This document shows positions 54,909-63,805 of a DNA stretch of 64,000 bases, one piece after another. How positions within the stretch are numbered: position 1 is the first letter of the stretch; each line of letters starts with the position of its first letter. Location of the stretch: NCBI RefSeq assembly GCF_014200455.1, contig NZ_JACHBW010000022.1, positions 41,032-105,031 on the forward strand, read 5' to 3'. The notes below the pieces were generated by a model that worked only from the letters and a program-made list of their open reading frames with translations, was not told the DNA's origin and searched no databases. A program made the translations under genes and the position numbers. This stretch comes from Paraburkholderia bannensis (GTDB lineage: Bacteria > Pseudomonadota > Gammaproteobacteria > Burkholderiales > Burkholderiaceae).

Positions 54909-55808
54909 ATGAAGCCGATTCTGCCTCCGCTCAATGCCCTGCGCGCCTTCGAGGCGGCGGGGCGGCTCGGCAGCTTCAAGGAAGCCGCGGCCGAATTGCA
55001 CGTCACGCCCGGCGCGGTGAGCCAGCAGGTGCGTCTGCTCGAAGACTGGCTTGGCGCAGCGTTGTTCGAGCGGCACAACCGTCGTGTGGCGCTGACGCCA
55101 GCGGCGAAGACCTATCTGGAAGAAATCGGGCCCTTGTTCGAGCGGCTCGCACAGGCCACCGCGCAATACGGCGTGCCCAAAGCGGTAACGCGCACGCTCA
55201 CCGTGAGTGCGCTGGCAACCTTCACGTTGCGCTGGCTGGTGCCCAGGCTGGCGAAATTCCGCGCGCAACATCCCGACGTCGAGGTCAAGGTGGACACATC
55301 GAACGAGCCGCTGGAGAGCCTGGAGGCGGACTGCGACGTCATCATCCGGGGCGGGCCGGACACGTTCTACGGCTATTCGATGCGGCCTTTCCTGTCCGAA
55401 GAGCGCCTTCCGGTGTGCAGCCCGGCGCTTTTGCAGCGCGTACCGCTGCGCTCGCCCGAGGATTTGCGGCAGCACACCTTGCTGCATACGTCGAGCCTGC
55501 CGCGGCTGTGGCCCGACTGGCTGTCGAGCGCGCGGATTCCCGCCCTCAAGCCCGCGGCCACGCTGACGTTCGACCACTTCTATCTGACCTTGCAGGCGGC
55601 CATCGACGGGATAGGGATTGCAATGGGTCCCACTGCGCTGGTTTCCGACGATCTCGCGGCAGGCAGGTTGGTCGCGCCGTTTGACGCGCCGCGTTTGCCG
55701 TCGCGCAGTTACTGCGTGTATGTGCCCAACGAGAAGGCCGACGACGAACTGGTCGGCTTGTTCTGTGCCTGGCTCGAACGCGAAGGGCGCGCGTCAATGC
55801 CTGCGTGA
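54909..55808 (+). CDS. LysR family regulator (GcvA-like)
   Basis: 299 residues. The helix-turn-helix is LPPLNALRAFEAAGRLGSFKEAAAELHVTPGAVSQQVRLLEDWLG with LFERHNRRVALT after it, the GcvA branch pattern. The effector domain spans about 90-290 (FTLRWLVPRLAKFRAQHPDVEV). It is divergent from the EamA transporter, 119 bases apart, and upstream of the MHS transporter on the same strand; either could be its target. Confidence 0.9.
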   Translation: MKPILPPLNALRAFEAAGRLGSFKEAAAELHVTPGAVSQQVRLLEDWLGAALFERHNRRVALTPAAKTYLEEIGPLFERLAQATAQYGVPKAVTRTLTVSALATFTLRWLVPRLAKFRAQHPDVEVKVDTSNEPLESLEADCDVIIRGGPDTFYGYSMRPFLSEERLPVCSPALLQRVPLRSPEDLRQHTLLHTSSLPRLWPDWLSSARIPALKPAATLTFDHFYLTLQAAIDGIGIAMGPTALVSDDLAAGRLVAPFDAPRLPSRSYCVYVPNEKADDELVGLFCAWLEREGRASMPA

Positions 55809-55960
55809 GATCAATGACACCGGACCGCGCGCTTCTTCACCTTGTTCGCGGGGGTGATGCAAAAAAGTTATCAAGCTAAGAAAAAGTGATTTGGCGGATG
55901 TTTTTGGTGAACGAATACTCGATTCAACCCAGACAACCCCAGATAACTTCAGAGCGCCCC

Positions 55961-57268
55961 ATGAATCCTGTGAGCCTGCCGGCAACGCCTGCCGTGGACG
56001 CAACGCCCCTCGCCATGCCGACGCGTCCCCATGTGCGCACGATCGCCGCCTGTTCGGTCGGCAACGCGCTGGAGATGTACGACTTCACGGTTTACAGCTT
56101 CTTCGCGATGCTGATCGGCAAGCTGTTCTTTCCCACCGATAGCGCCTATGGTTCGCTGCTGCTCGCAGTCGGCACGTTCGGCATAGGCTTCGTGATGCGC
56201 CCGCTCGGGGCGCTGGTGATCGGCAGCTTTGCCGACCGTCGCGGCCGCAAGGCGGCGATGACGCTGACGATCGCGCTGATGGTGGGCGGCACGCTCTGTC
56301 TTGCGTTTGCGCCAACCTACGCGATGGCGGGCACGTGGGGCACGCTGGTGGTCGTCGGCGGGCGCATGCTGCAAGGTTTTTCGCTGGGCGGCGAGATTGG
56401 CGCTTCGACGGCCATGCTGATGGAGTCCGGCGGTTTCGGCACGCGCGGCTTCCGGATTGGCTGGCAGGGCGCGAGCCAGGGCTGCGCGGCGGTGATCGGC
56501 GCGCTCAGTGGCGCAACGCTTTATGCAAGCCTCGACACCGCTTCGCTCGAAGCGTGGGGCTGGCGCGTGCCTTTCCTGCTCGGTCTGCTGATCGCGCCGG
56601 TCGGCCTCTATATCCGCAGGCATCTCGACGAAACGCTGGAAAGCGGCGCACACGAAACGCAACCGCTCACCGAACTCTTTTCCTCGCACAAGAGCAAGAT
56701 CGTGCGCGGCGTGCTGGCGATCGTCGCGAGCACGGTGGGCATGTATATCGTCGTTTTCTTCATGCCTACCTTCCTCGTGCGGGTGCTGCATCTGCCGACG
56801 TCGCTCTCCTTGATGGCGGGCTGCGTATCGGGCGCCACGATGGTCGTGATGTGTCTCGTCTCCGGACTGCTGGCCGATCGCATGCGCGCACGCAAACCGA
56901 TGGCGCTCGCCTCGATCGTGCTCACCACGCTGCTGATCTATCCGGCAATCGCACTCATGACCGCCCATCCCGGCGTGCCGCTGGCGCTCGCTATCATCGC
57001 CGTGTTGACGGCCGTCGGCAGTCTGGGCGGCGCGCATCTGCTGCTGTTGCTGATGGAGATGTTCCCGGCGCGCGTGCGTGCAAGCGGGCTGTCGGTGATC
57101 TACAGCATCGGCGTGGCGTTGTTCGGCGGCACGGCCCAACTCATCGTCACCTGGCTGCTCGCGAAGACAGGCAATCCCATGTCGCTTGCGCTCTACATGA
57201 TGGTCTGCGGCGTCGTGACCGTATGCGCCATTGCAAGCTTGCCCGAGTCGCGGCCACGCACCTCATGA
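55961..57268 (+). CDS. MFS transporter, metabolite:H+ symporter (MHS) family
   Basis: Proton-coupled importer of organic acids or similar solutes, 435 residues, 12 helices. CSVGNALEMYDFTVYSFFAMLIGKLFFP is the MHS first-helix signature and GSFADRRGRKAAMTLTIALM the loop 2-3 motif; GGRMLQGFSLGGEIGASTAMLME is also typical. The ATG at 55961 is used; upstream sequence lacks family similarity. It is followed by a terminator-like hairpin, then a porin and an amidohydrolase, suggesting shared use of one substrate. Confidence 0.88.
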   Translation: MNPVSLPATPAVDATPLAMPTRPHVRTIAACSVGNALEMYDFTVYSFFAMLIGKLFFPTDSAYGSLLLAVGTFGIGFVMRPLGALVIGSFADRRGRKAAMTLTIALMVGGTLCLAFAPTYAMAGTWGTLVVVGGRMLQGFSLGGEIGASTAMLMESGGFGTRGFRIGWQGASQGCAAVIGALSGATLYASLDTASLEAWGWRVPFLLGLLIAPVGLYIRRHLDETLESGAHETQPLTELFSSHKSKIVRGVLAIVASTVGMYIVVFFMPTFLVRVLHLPTSLSLMAGCVSGATMVVMCLVSGLLADRMRARKPMALASIVLTTLLIYPAIALMTAHPGVPLALAIIAVLTAVGSLGGAHLLLLLMEMFPARVRASGLSVIYSIGVALFGGTAQLIVTWLLAKTGNPMSLALYMMVCGVVTVCAIASLPESRPRTS

Positions 57269-57274
57269 TCTTGC

Positions 57275-57309
57275 GCGCCGGAGCCTGACTGCAGCGGCTC
57301 CGGGCGCTT
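57275..57309 (+). terminator. Hairpin after the MHS transporter
   Basis: GCGCCGGAGCC (57275-57285) pairs with GGCTCCGGGCGC (57296-57307) with one bulged G; followed by TTCCTGATT, a weak T-run. It could be a partial terminator or a processing stem between the transporter and porin genes. Confidence 0.5.
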
Positions 57310-57447
57310 CCTGATTGATTCAACCGTTTCACGCTATTGCGATATCGCGCGCTCGCGTCTTGCGAGCGGCGGGGCGTCGCTCGCCCAGTCGTTTGTGCTG
57401 TGCCGTTGCCGTTTCCCCTTTTTCAAACACCTCAGCGGAGTTACTGA

Positions 57448-58662
57448 ATGAAACGCACCTTGCCCGCGCTCTTCGCCGTGCTGTCCACGGGCACCTGCCT
57501 GCACGCTTTCGCCGAGGTTTCGCCGGGCTCCCCGTCCGATGCTGCAACGTCGACGACGATTACCGGCTCGCAACTGCAATCGACGTTCGCTTTCTGGGGC
57601 ACGGGCCTTGGGCCGCAGACGCTCGGCGTCGCGGCCCAGCGCACTTTCGTCACGCTATACGGCACCGTCGACGAAGGTCTCAACTACACGCGCGGCGGCT
57701 CCGAGGGCGTCGTGCGCGTGCAGTCGGGCGGCGCGTTGACATCTAAGTTCGGCATTTATGGCCAGGAGTATCTGGGCAATAACTGGAGTGCGCTGTTCCG
57801 GCTGGAAAACGGCTTTATGGCGAACACGGGGGCGACGCAGGATTCGACTTCGATGTTCAATCGCGCCTCGTATGTCGGCATGCAGAATCCGTTTTATGGA
57901 CAGGTGACATTTGGCCGGCAGTACACCTCGGGCGGCGCGGCTGCGCTGGGCGCCGATCCGTTTCTTGGGCCCGCGCACGAATCGGCTTACACGTATCTGC
58001 TCGCCACGTCCGATCTCGGCACGGGTGCGAATAGCGACGCGCTGGGCCGTTTGCCGAATACGATTCGCTATATCTCGCCTCGCATCGGCCACATCGGCTT
58101 CGACCTCAGTTATTCGTTCAAGCAGGATCAGGACGTGGGGCCGGCCGTGCATCAGCGTTCGGCGATGATTTCCTACGGCGGGCGGCGCGTGGTGATTTCG
58201 GCGGCATTCGGGCAAGGATGGTGCGATCCGGGCATGAGCGGCGATTGCAGCAGCACGGCCAACGATGCGCCGGGCAAGCGCACCGACACTTACCTGGCCA
58301 GCGTGCTGTTCGATGTCGGTCCCTTCGTCGCACAGGGCGCGTATATCCGCTACGTGCCGCAGGCGTCGACGAGCGCGATTGCCGATCTGTATCTGGTCGG
58401 CATCCAGAAGTGGTGGGGCGTCGATCTGCTGCGCGCTTCGGCGGCAATGCGCGATACGACGGTCTCCGGCGATTACGCCTATGGCGGCACGCTCGGCATC
58501 GACCACTTCATTTCGAAGCGCACTTCGCTCTATGGCCGTCTGGGTGTGATGCGCAACGGCCCGCATTCGAGCGTCACCTACAACTACGACAGCGGCTCGC
58601 CATCCAGCGCGCCGGGCCGCACGTTTTCGAGCATCACTCTGGGCATGACGCATACGTTCTGA
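57448..58662 (+). CDS. Outer-membrane porin with extended N-terminus
   Basis: 404 residues. Signal peptide MKRTLPALFAVLSTGTCLHAFA, then about 45 extra residues (Ser/Thr/Ala-rich, no known motif) before the usual first strand VTLYGTVDEGLNYTRGG. Later porin landmarks are SKFGIYGQEYLGNNWSALFRLENGF, MFNRASYVGMQNPFYGQVTFGRQYT and a terminal aromatic (GMTHTF). GCGGAG lies upstream of the ATG. Sitting between an importer and an amidohydrolase, it is likely a substrate-specific channel for the same pathway. Confidence 0.92.
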   Translation: MKRTLPALFAVLSTGTCLHAFAEVSPGSPSDAATSTTITGSQLQSTFAFWGTGLGPQTLGVAAQRTFVTLYGTVDEGLNYTRGGSEGVVRVQSGGALTSKFGIYGQEYLGNNWSALFRLENGFMANTGATQDSTSMFNRASYVGMQNPFYGQVTFGRQYTSGGAAALGADPFLGPAHESAYTYLLATSDLGTGANSDALGRLPNTIRYISPRIGHIGFDLSYSFKQDQDVGPAVHQRSAMISYGGRRVVISAAFGQGWCDPGMSGDCSSTANDAPGKRTDTYLASVLFDVGPFVAQGAYIRYVPQASTSAIADLYLVGIQKWWGVDLLRASAAMRDTTVSGDYAYGGTLGIDHFISKRTSLYGRLGVMRNGPHSSVTYNYDSGSPSSAPGRTFSSITLGMTHTF

Positions 58663-58718
58663 AGCAAGAGCGCCAACGCCCGGTTTCATCACACAGTCGA
58701 TACTATCAGGAGAGCAAA

Positions 58719-60143
58719 ATGTCGATCGAGCTTGTCGACGATTTCATCGAAAGCAACCAGCAGCGCTACTTGACTCTGTCCGACGATATCTGGCGATATG
58801 CGGAACTTGGCTACCATGAGCAGCAATCGGCGGCTGCGCATATCGCACTGCTGAAATCGGAGGGTTTTCGCGTGCACGAAGGCGTGGCCGGAATCCCGAC
58901 TGCGTTCGTTGCGCAGGCCGGTTCAGGCGGACCCGTTATCGCGATACTCGGCGAATTCGATGCGCTTTCCGGCCTCAGCCAGGAGAGTCTTGCGCTGGCG
59001 TGCTGCCCGTCCAATGAGATCGCCAACGGCAATGGTCACGGTTGTGGCCATCATTTGCTGGGGACTGCCGCGCATCTTGCAGCGGTTGCGGTCAAGGACG
59101 CCCTCGAACGTGCGGGCATCGAGGGGACCGTGCGCTTCTACGGTTGTCCCGCCGAAGAGGGCGGCTGGGGCAAGACCTATATGACGCGCGCAGGCCTGTT
59201 CGACGATGTCTCCGCGGCAATTACCTGGCACCCGGGCGTCGCCAACTCGATCATGAATATGGAAAGCCTGGCGGTGAAGCAGGCGTATTTCCGCTTCAAG
59301 GGCGTGGCCGCACATGCGGGCGCTTCGCCTCATCTGGGCCGCAGCGCGTTGGATGCGCTCGAATTGATGAACATTGGCGCGAACTTTCTGCGCGAACACA
59401 TGATTCCCGATGCGCGCGTGCACTACGCCATCACCGACACAGGCGGCATCGCGCCCAACGTCGTGCAGCCGAATGCCAGCGCGCTTTACATGATCCGCGC
59501 GCCGCGCAATCGCGACGTGAACGAACTGTACGAGCGCGTGTGCAATATCGCGCGCGGCGCGGCGCTGATGACCGATTGCCAGCTCGAAATCGAGGTGCAT
59601 TCCGCCTGTTCGAACCTGCTGCGCAATCACACGCTCAATGAGCTGATGCAGGCCAAACTCGTGGAGCTGGGCGCGCCTGACTACACGCGCCAGGAACTCG
59701 AATTCGCCGATTCGATGCATCGCACCACGCGCGCCGAAGAAATCGAAATGGCGGGGCGTATGCTGACGGCCGCATGGCGCGATCCCAAAGCGTTATTCGA
59801 TCGCGTTGATGCGCTCGACAACGACCGCCCTTCGCGGATGCATGGCTCGACCGATGTTGGCGATGTAAGCTGGGTCACGCCAACCGTGCAGTGCATGACG
59901 GCGTGCTTCGCGTTCGGCACCTCGCCGCATTCGTGGCAGTGGGTGGCGCAGGGCAAGAGCGGCGTCGCGCACAAAGGCATGGTGCTGGCCGCCAGGACGA
60001 TGGCCGCGACGGCGCTCGAATTGTTCACGAATTCGCTGCTGCTCGCGGCGGCGCGCACGGAACTGCACGAACGCCTCGCGCGGGAGCCTTACGTGTGCCC
60101 GATCCCTGAAGGCGTCGAGCCTCCGTTGCCGCGATCTGCATGA
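58719..60143 (+). CDS. M20 family amidohydrolase (AbgB-like)
   Basis: Metallo-amidohydrolase of 474 residues. GHGCGHHLLGTAAHLAA carries metal ligands and CPAEEGGWGK the catalytic glutamate pair; FKGVAAHAGASPHLGRSALDALELMNIG is the dimerisation lid and HGSTDVGDVSWVTP a late ligand region. The pattern resembles the B subunit of p-aminobenzoyl-glutamate hydrolase and related peptidases; no A subunit is adjacent. AGGAGAG precedes the ATG. Context (MHS importer, porin, LysR) suggests hydrolysis of an imported N-acyl or aminoacyl compound. Confidence 0.87.
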   Translation: MSIELVDDFIESNQQRYLTLSDDIWRYAELGYHEQQSAAAHIALLKSEGFRVHEGVAGIPTAFVAQAGSGGPVIAILGEFDALSGLSQESLALACCPSNEIANGNGHGCGHHLLGTAAHLAAVAVKDALERAGIEGTVRFYGCPAEEGGWGKTYMTRAGLFDDVSAAITWHPGVANSIMNMESLAVKQAYFRFKGVAAHAGASPHLGRSALDALELMNIGANFLREHMIPDARVHYAITDTGGIAPNVVQPNASALYMIRAPRNRDVNELYERVCNIARGAALMTDCQLEIEVHSACSNLLRNHTLNELMQAKLVELGAPDYTRQELEFADSMHRTTRAEEIEMAGRMLTAAWRDPKALFDRVDALDNDRPSRMHGSTDVGDVSWVTPTVQCMTACFAFGTSPHSWQWVAQGKSGVAHKGMVLAARTMAATALELFTNSLLLAAARTELHERLAREPYVCPIPEGVEPPLPRSA

Positions 60144-60227
60144 CGGGGGCGTCATTTTGACCTGCCATCTGGCGTGCAAGCTGGACTGCCATGCTGCCGC
60201 AACCCGAGCAGATCCAGCGAGGGTCGC

Positions 60228-61175
60228 GTGAAGCTGAGACAACTTGAGGCGCTACGCGCCATCGCTGAAGCAAAGAGCCTGCATGAAGCGGCGCGCCGCC
60301 TGTTCCTGACCCAGCCCGCGATCAGCCGCTCGATCCGCGAGCTGGAAATCGAACTGGGCTTGCCGCTGCTCACGCGCACGGCGCGCGGCGCCACGCTCAC
60401 GCCGTTCGCGCATCAGGTGCTCAAGCGCTCGCAGGTCGTGCAGCGCGAAGTGGGGCGGATTCTCGAAGACGCCGCCACCGCGCGCGGTGAGCTGGCGGGC
60501 CGGCTGACGGTTGCCGTCACGCCGCCCGCCGCAACGCGCGCACTGTCGGATGCGCTGCTGGAATTGGTGGCCGCGCGCCCAGGCGTGCGGCCCGAGATCA
60601 TCGAGTCGCGCGCCGAAAATATCGCGGACGGTCTGGACGACGGCACGATCGACGTGGGCATCTTCACGCAGTACAGCGAGCCGCGCACGACCGCGTTCGA
60701 GTGGCGCAAGCTCTATGAACTCGACATCGTGCTGTCGATTCCCGCGATGTATCGCGGCAAACGCACACTGAGCGTCGCGGAAATCCATGCGCTGCCCTGG
60801 CTCGTGCTGGACTCGCCCGATGACGAAGCAGGATTCGTGGCGACGTTTTTCGGAAGCCACCGGCTGGCGCTTCCTCGCCAGATCATGCGCTGCACGTCGA
60901 TGAATCTCTATCTCGATCTTGCCATGCGCATGGAAGCCGTTGCGATCTGGAGCTCGCTCGCCCGGCCCTTTCTGGCCGAGCGTGAGCGCAGCGGGCGGGT
61001 CATGCTGCTCGAAGTCGAAGAGCCGCTGCCGCGTATCGGCATGTATCTCGCGTATGCCAGCGAGGATCTGCTGACCGCGACGGCGCAGGACTTTATTCGC
61101 CGCCTGAGCGAAAAGCTCGCGAAGGGACCGCGCGAGCGCGCGTCTGCGGGGCTCGAATACGACGAGGCGGATTGA
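60228..61175 (+). CDS. LysR family transcriptional regulator
   Basis: 315 residues. The GTG at 60228 is chosen because GCGAGGG lies just upstream and the protein then begins VKLRQLEALRAIAEAKSLHEAARRLFLTQPAISRSIRELEIELG, a standard LysR N-terminus. The effector domain follows (LTVAVTPPAATRAL, DVGIFTQY). It lies 84 bases after the amidohydrolase on the same strand and probably governs the transporter-porin-amidohydrolase set. Confidence 0.88.
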   Translation: MKLRQLEALRAIAEAKSLHEAARRLFLTQPAISRSIRELEIELGLPLLTRTARGATLTPFAHQVLKRSQVVQREVGRILEDAATARGELAGRLTVAVTPPAATRALSDALLELVAARPGVRPEIIESRAENIADGLDDGTIDVGIFTQYSEPRTTAFEWRKLYELDIVLSIPAMYRGKRTLSVAEIHALPWLVLDSPDDEAGFVATFFGSHRLALPRQIMRCTSMNLYLDLAMRMEAVAIWSSLARPFLAERERSGRVMLLEVEEPLPRIGMYLAYASEDLLTATAQDFIRRLSEKLAKGPRERASAGLEYDEAD

Positions 61176-61333
61176 GCGAGCGCGTGTACCGGCGATCAGT
61201 GGCCGCGCCGACGCGTCAGATGCGAAAGAGAATTTTATGTCAGTCGAACACCCGTAGCAGTAGAAACGACAACCGATGAAGCAGTACAGCGTTTAAATAA
61301 ACACTAAGCATGACTTAGCGTATGAAGGTTTCG

Positions 61334-63067
61334 CTAGAAGCGCTGCCAGTCGGATGCAGACGGCGTTGCAACCGGTTGAATCGGCGTGGCCCGCGATGAC
61401 GTTGCACCGCGTATGTCTCTCTTGCCGCCCGCGAGCGGCTGCCTGGTGGCCAGAGCAACGCGCTTCGCGTCTGCGGTAATCACGGATGGGGCTGCGCTCA
61501 ATGACGGGCTCGTCCTGAAGATCGACACCGCCGCGCGCAGCGTCTGCGCCTGGTCGGCCATCGCCTGCGCAGCCGCGGATGCCTGTTCGACGAGCGCGGC
61601 GTTCTGTTGCGTGACCTCGTCCATCTGCGTGACCGCGACGTTGACCTGTTCGATGCCGGTGGTCTGTTCAACCGACGCCGACGCAATCTCACCCATGATG
61701 TCCGTGACGCGCTGAACGGAGCGCACCACCTCGCTCATGGTCTGGCCGGCATCCTGTACGAGCGCCGCGCCCGTGCGTACATGAAGCACAGACGTCTCGA
61801 TCAGATCCTTGATCTCCTTCGCGGCGCTGGCGCTGCGTTGTGCGAGCGTGCGGACTTCGCCGGCCACGACTGCGAATCCGCGTCCCTGTTCGCCAGCGCG
61901 CGCGGCTTCGACCGCCGCGTTGAGTGCGAGAATATTGGTCTGGAATGCGATGCCTTCGATCACTGAAATAATCTCGGCGACCTTCGAGGAACTCGACGAA
62001 ATATCCTCCATGGTGTCGATCACACGATGGACGACGTCGCCGCCCGTTGTGGCGGTTTGCGATGCGGATGCCGCGAGTGTGCTGCCCTGGCGCGCGCTGT
62101 CGGTGTTTGCCTTGACCGTCGCAGTGAGTTCTTCCATGCTCGCGGCGGTTTCTTCGAGAGAAGCCGCTTGCTCTTCGGTGCGCTGAGATAGATCGAGGTT
62201 GCCCTGGGCAATCTCGCCCGCCGCCAGCGAAATCGATTCGGCCGATGTTTTGATATCCGTAACAATGCGGCTCAGATGCATGCGCATCGTGTCGAGCGAG
62301 GCCATCAGGCTGTGTTCATCGCCTTGTGCCAGCTTGATGGGCACCAGCAGGTTGCCGGCGGCTATTTCGCCTGCGATGTGCTGGGCGTCGCCGGGCTCGC
62401 CGCCCAGTTGACGAAACACGCTTCGAATGAGCATCACTGCGGTGAGGACCGCAACCATCAGAGCCAGTGCAACCAGCGAGCCAACGAGGATGCGCACACT
62501 CCGGTAGGTGGCAATCGCGTCCTGCTGCGCCTTGACGTTCTCGTCGTCTTCGCGATTCGCAAGCTCAACCGCCTTCGCCAGCCACGCCCGCTGGGGAGGG
62601 CGTGCCTCGGTCATGATCGTATGCGTTGCAGTTGCAATATCGTTTGCGACGGCTTGCTCGATGGCCTTGTTCATCGGCGCAACGGCGAGTGCCTCAAGAG
62701 CGTCGACTTCGGCAATCAGCTTGCGTTCGCCGTCGTTGGTGCCGGGCTCGCGCGTGAACATCTCGCGCAGTTGCCGCGCGGTGTCAGCGTAGATCTGATC
62801 CTGCTTGCGGATACGCTCGACTTCACCGAGCAGTTCCTGGTGATCCTGGAGAAACGCGAGATTGCGCACTGCGATGGCGCGATCCTGAATTGACGACTTC
62901 AGCACATTGGCGAGGCGCAATTCGGTGTTGTTGACCCGGGCGATGTCGTCGAGTCGGCTATTCAATTCGGATAAACCGTAGAACCCGACTCCCGCCACGA
63001 CAATCAGCAGGAAGGTGAGGAGCGAAAAGCCTGCAATAAGGCGGGTGGATAGCTTGCTGCTGCGCAT
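61334..63067 (-). CDS. Methyl-accepting chemotaxis protein (Tar-like four-helix-bundle sensor)
   Basis: Chemoreceptor of 577 residues. Helix 1 (about 7-30, LIAGFSLLTFLLIVVAGVGFYG), a periplasmic bundle with the MCP-N pattern (NVLKSSIQDRAIAVRNLAFL) to about 185, helix 2 (ILVGSLVALALMVAVLTAVML), HAMP, and a signalling domain with the intact tip GIAFQTNILALNAAVEAARAGEQGRGFAVVAGEVR. After the signalling domain a basic, Pro/Ala-rich tail of about 50 residues follows. The ATG at 63067 has GGGAG 7 bases upstream and is preferred over 63082. No ligand can be inferred. Confidence 0.92.
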   Translation of the reverse strand: MRSSKLSTRLIAGFSLLTFLLIVVAGVGFYGLSELNSRLDDIARVNNTELRLANVLKSSIQDRAIAVRNLAFLQDHQELLGEVERIRKQDQIYADTARQLREMFTREPGTNDGERKLIAEVDALEALAVAPMNKAIEQAVANDIATATHTIMTEARPPQRAWLAKAVELANREDDENVKAQQDAIATYRSVRILVGSLVALALMVAVLTAVMLIRSVFRQLGGEPGDAQHIAGEIAAGNLLVPIKLAQGDEHSLMASLDTMRMHLSRIVTDIKTSAESISLAAGEIAQGNLDLSQRTEEQAASLEETAASMEELTATVKANTDSARQGSTLAASASQTATTGGDVVHRVIDTMEDISSSSSKVAEIISVIEGIAFQTNILALNAAVEAARAGEQGRGFAVVAGEVRTLAQRSASAAKEIKDLIETSVLHVRTGAALVQDAGQTMSEVVRSVQRVTDIMGEIASASVEQTTGIEQVNVAVTQMDEVTQQNAALVEQASAAAQAMADQAQTLRAAVSIFRTSPSLSAAPSVITADAKRVALATRQPLAGGKRDIRGATSSRATPIQPVATPSASDWQRF

Positions 63068-63805
63068 AGAGCTCCCTGTCATGGTCGAACGCCGTAGGCG
63101 AGGTGGCTATATCCATGGTTACGGCAGCATGCCGTGTTTCTGAAGGGTTGTCGAAAGCTTTGAGTCGCTTCGCGACAGGAGAACGTTTGCTTGTTCGCGC
63201 GGCACTCACGGCCGAACCAATACGCAAATCGGCGATGTTTGACTCACTTCAGTACGGGGATCTGCGTTGAAAGATGCGCGATGTATGGGTGAGCGATTGC
63301 ATCTGCAACCCGGCTTTCAGGACGAGTACGCCGGCGGCAATCATTGCGTGGCGCGCCAGTGGATTGTTATGCTCGAAACACGCAAGCTGGCCGACGCGAC
63401 CAACTTCATTGCGGTGGATTGCGACCATTCGCATCGGGTACCAAAGTTTTCGGTCATCCTTGACGCTTATCTCGACGGCGCTCGAACCCATTCGCGAAGG
63501 CGCTGACCTGACCGATTCGGATTTTTCTTATGTCTTTCGCGCGACGACGTCCATAGATTGTCGCCTGGCATCGACGATGTCAGCGAGCCAAATGGTCGTG
63601 TCGGGATGGCTCGCATACCCCTTTGGAGCCCGCGCAATGCGGGCTTCTTTTTAGCCTCTGTAGGCTAAAAGCGACGATTGCATGCGCAACGGATCAATAT
63701 CCCTCGGACGATTCTCAAAGATGGTGAGACGTGACGTTCTTTGACACATTACAAATCTTTACGCGGTAAGAATCGAGGAATAAACGTTCTCCGGGGTTGG
63801 GTGCG
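63068..63805. other. Stretch with no recognised gene, containing one terminator
   Basis: Leader of the chemoreceptor on the left, then about 550 bases with overlapping small open frames on both strands (for example 63249-63491 minus and 63267-63506 plus), none with a family pattern. A clear + strand terminator at 63627-63652 implies that some transcript ends here. TTGACA at 63741-63746 lies upstream of the adhesin start, without a clear -10. Confidence 0.5.
63627..63652 (+). terminator. Rho-independent terminator without an assigned gene
   Basis: AGCCCGC (63627-63633), loop GCAAT, GCGGGCT (63639-63645), then TCTTTTT. A perfect 7-bp GC-rich stem with a T-run on the + strand, though no + strand gene is recognised in the preceding 550 bases. 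Confidence 0.8.

Noticed and set aside
61286..61325. CTAAG-CATGA-CTTAG inverted repeat between convergent genes
   Set aside because: The stem is only 5 bp and lacks a T-run, so I do not call it a terminator.
63249..63506. Overlapping small frames on both strands near the right end
   Set aside because: Neither reading shows a recognisable domain or a convincing start; left as unassigned sequence.
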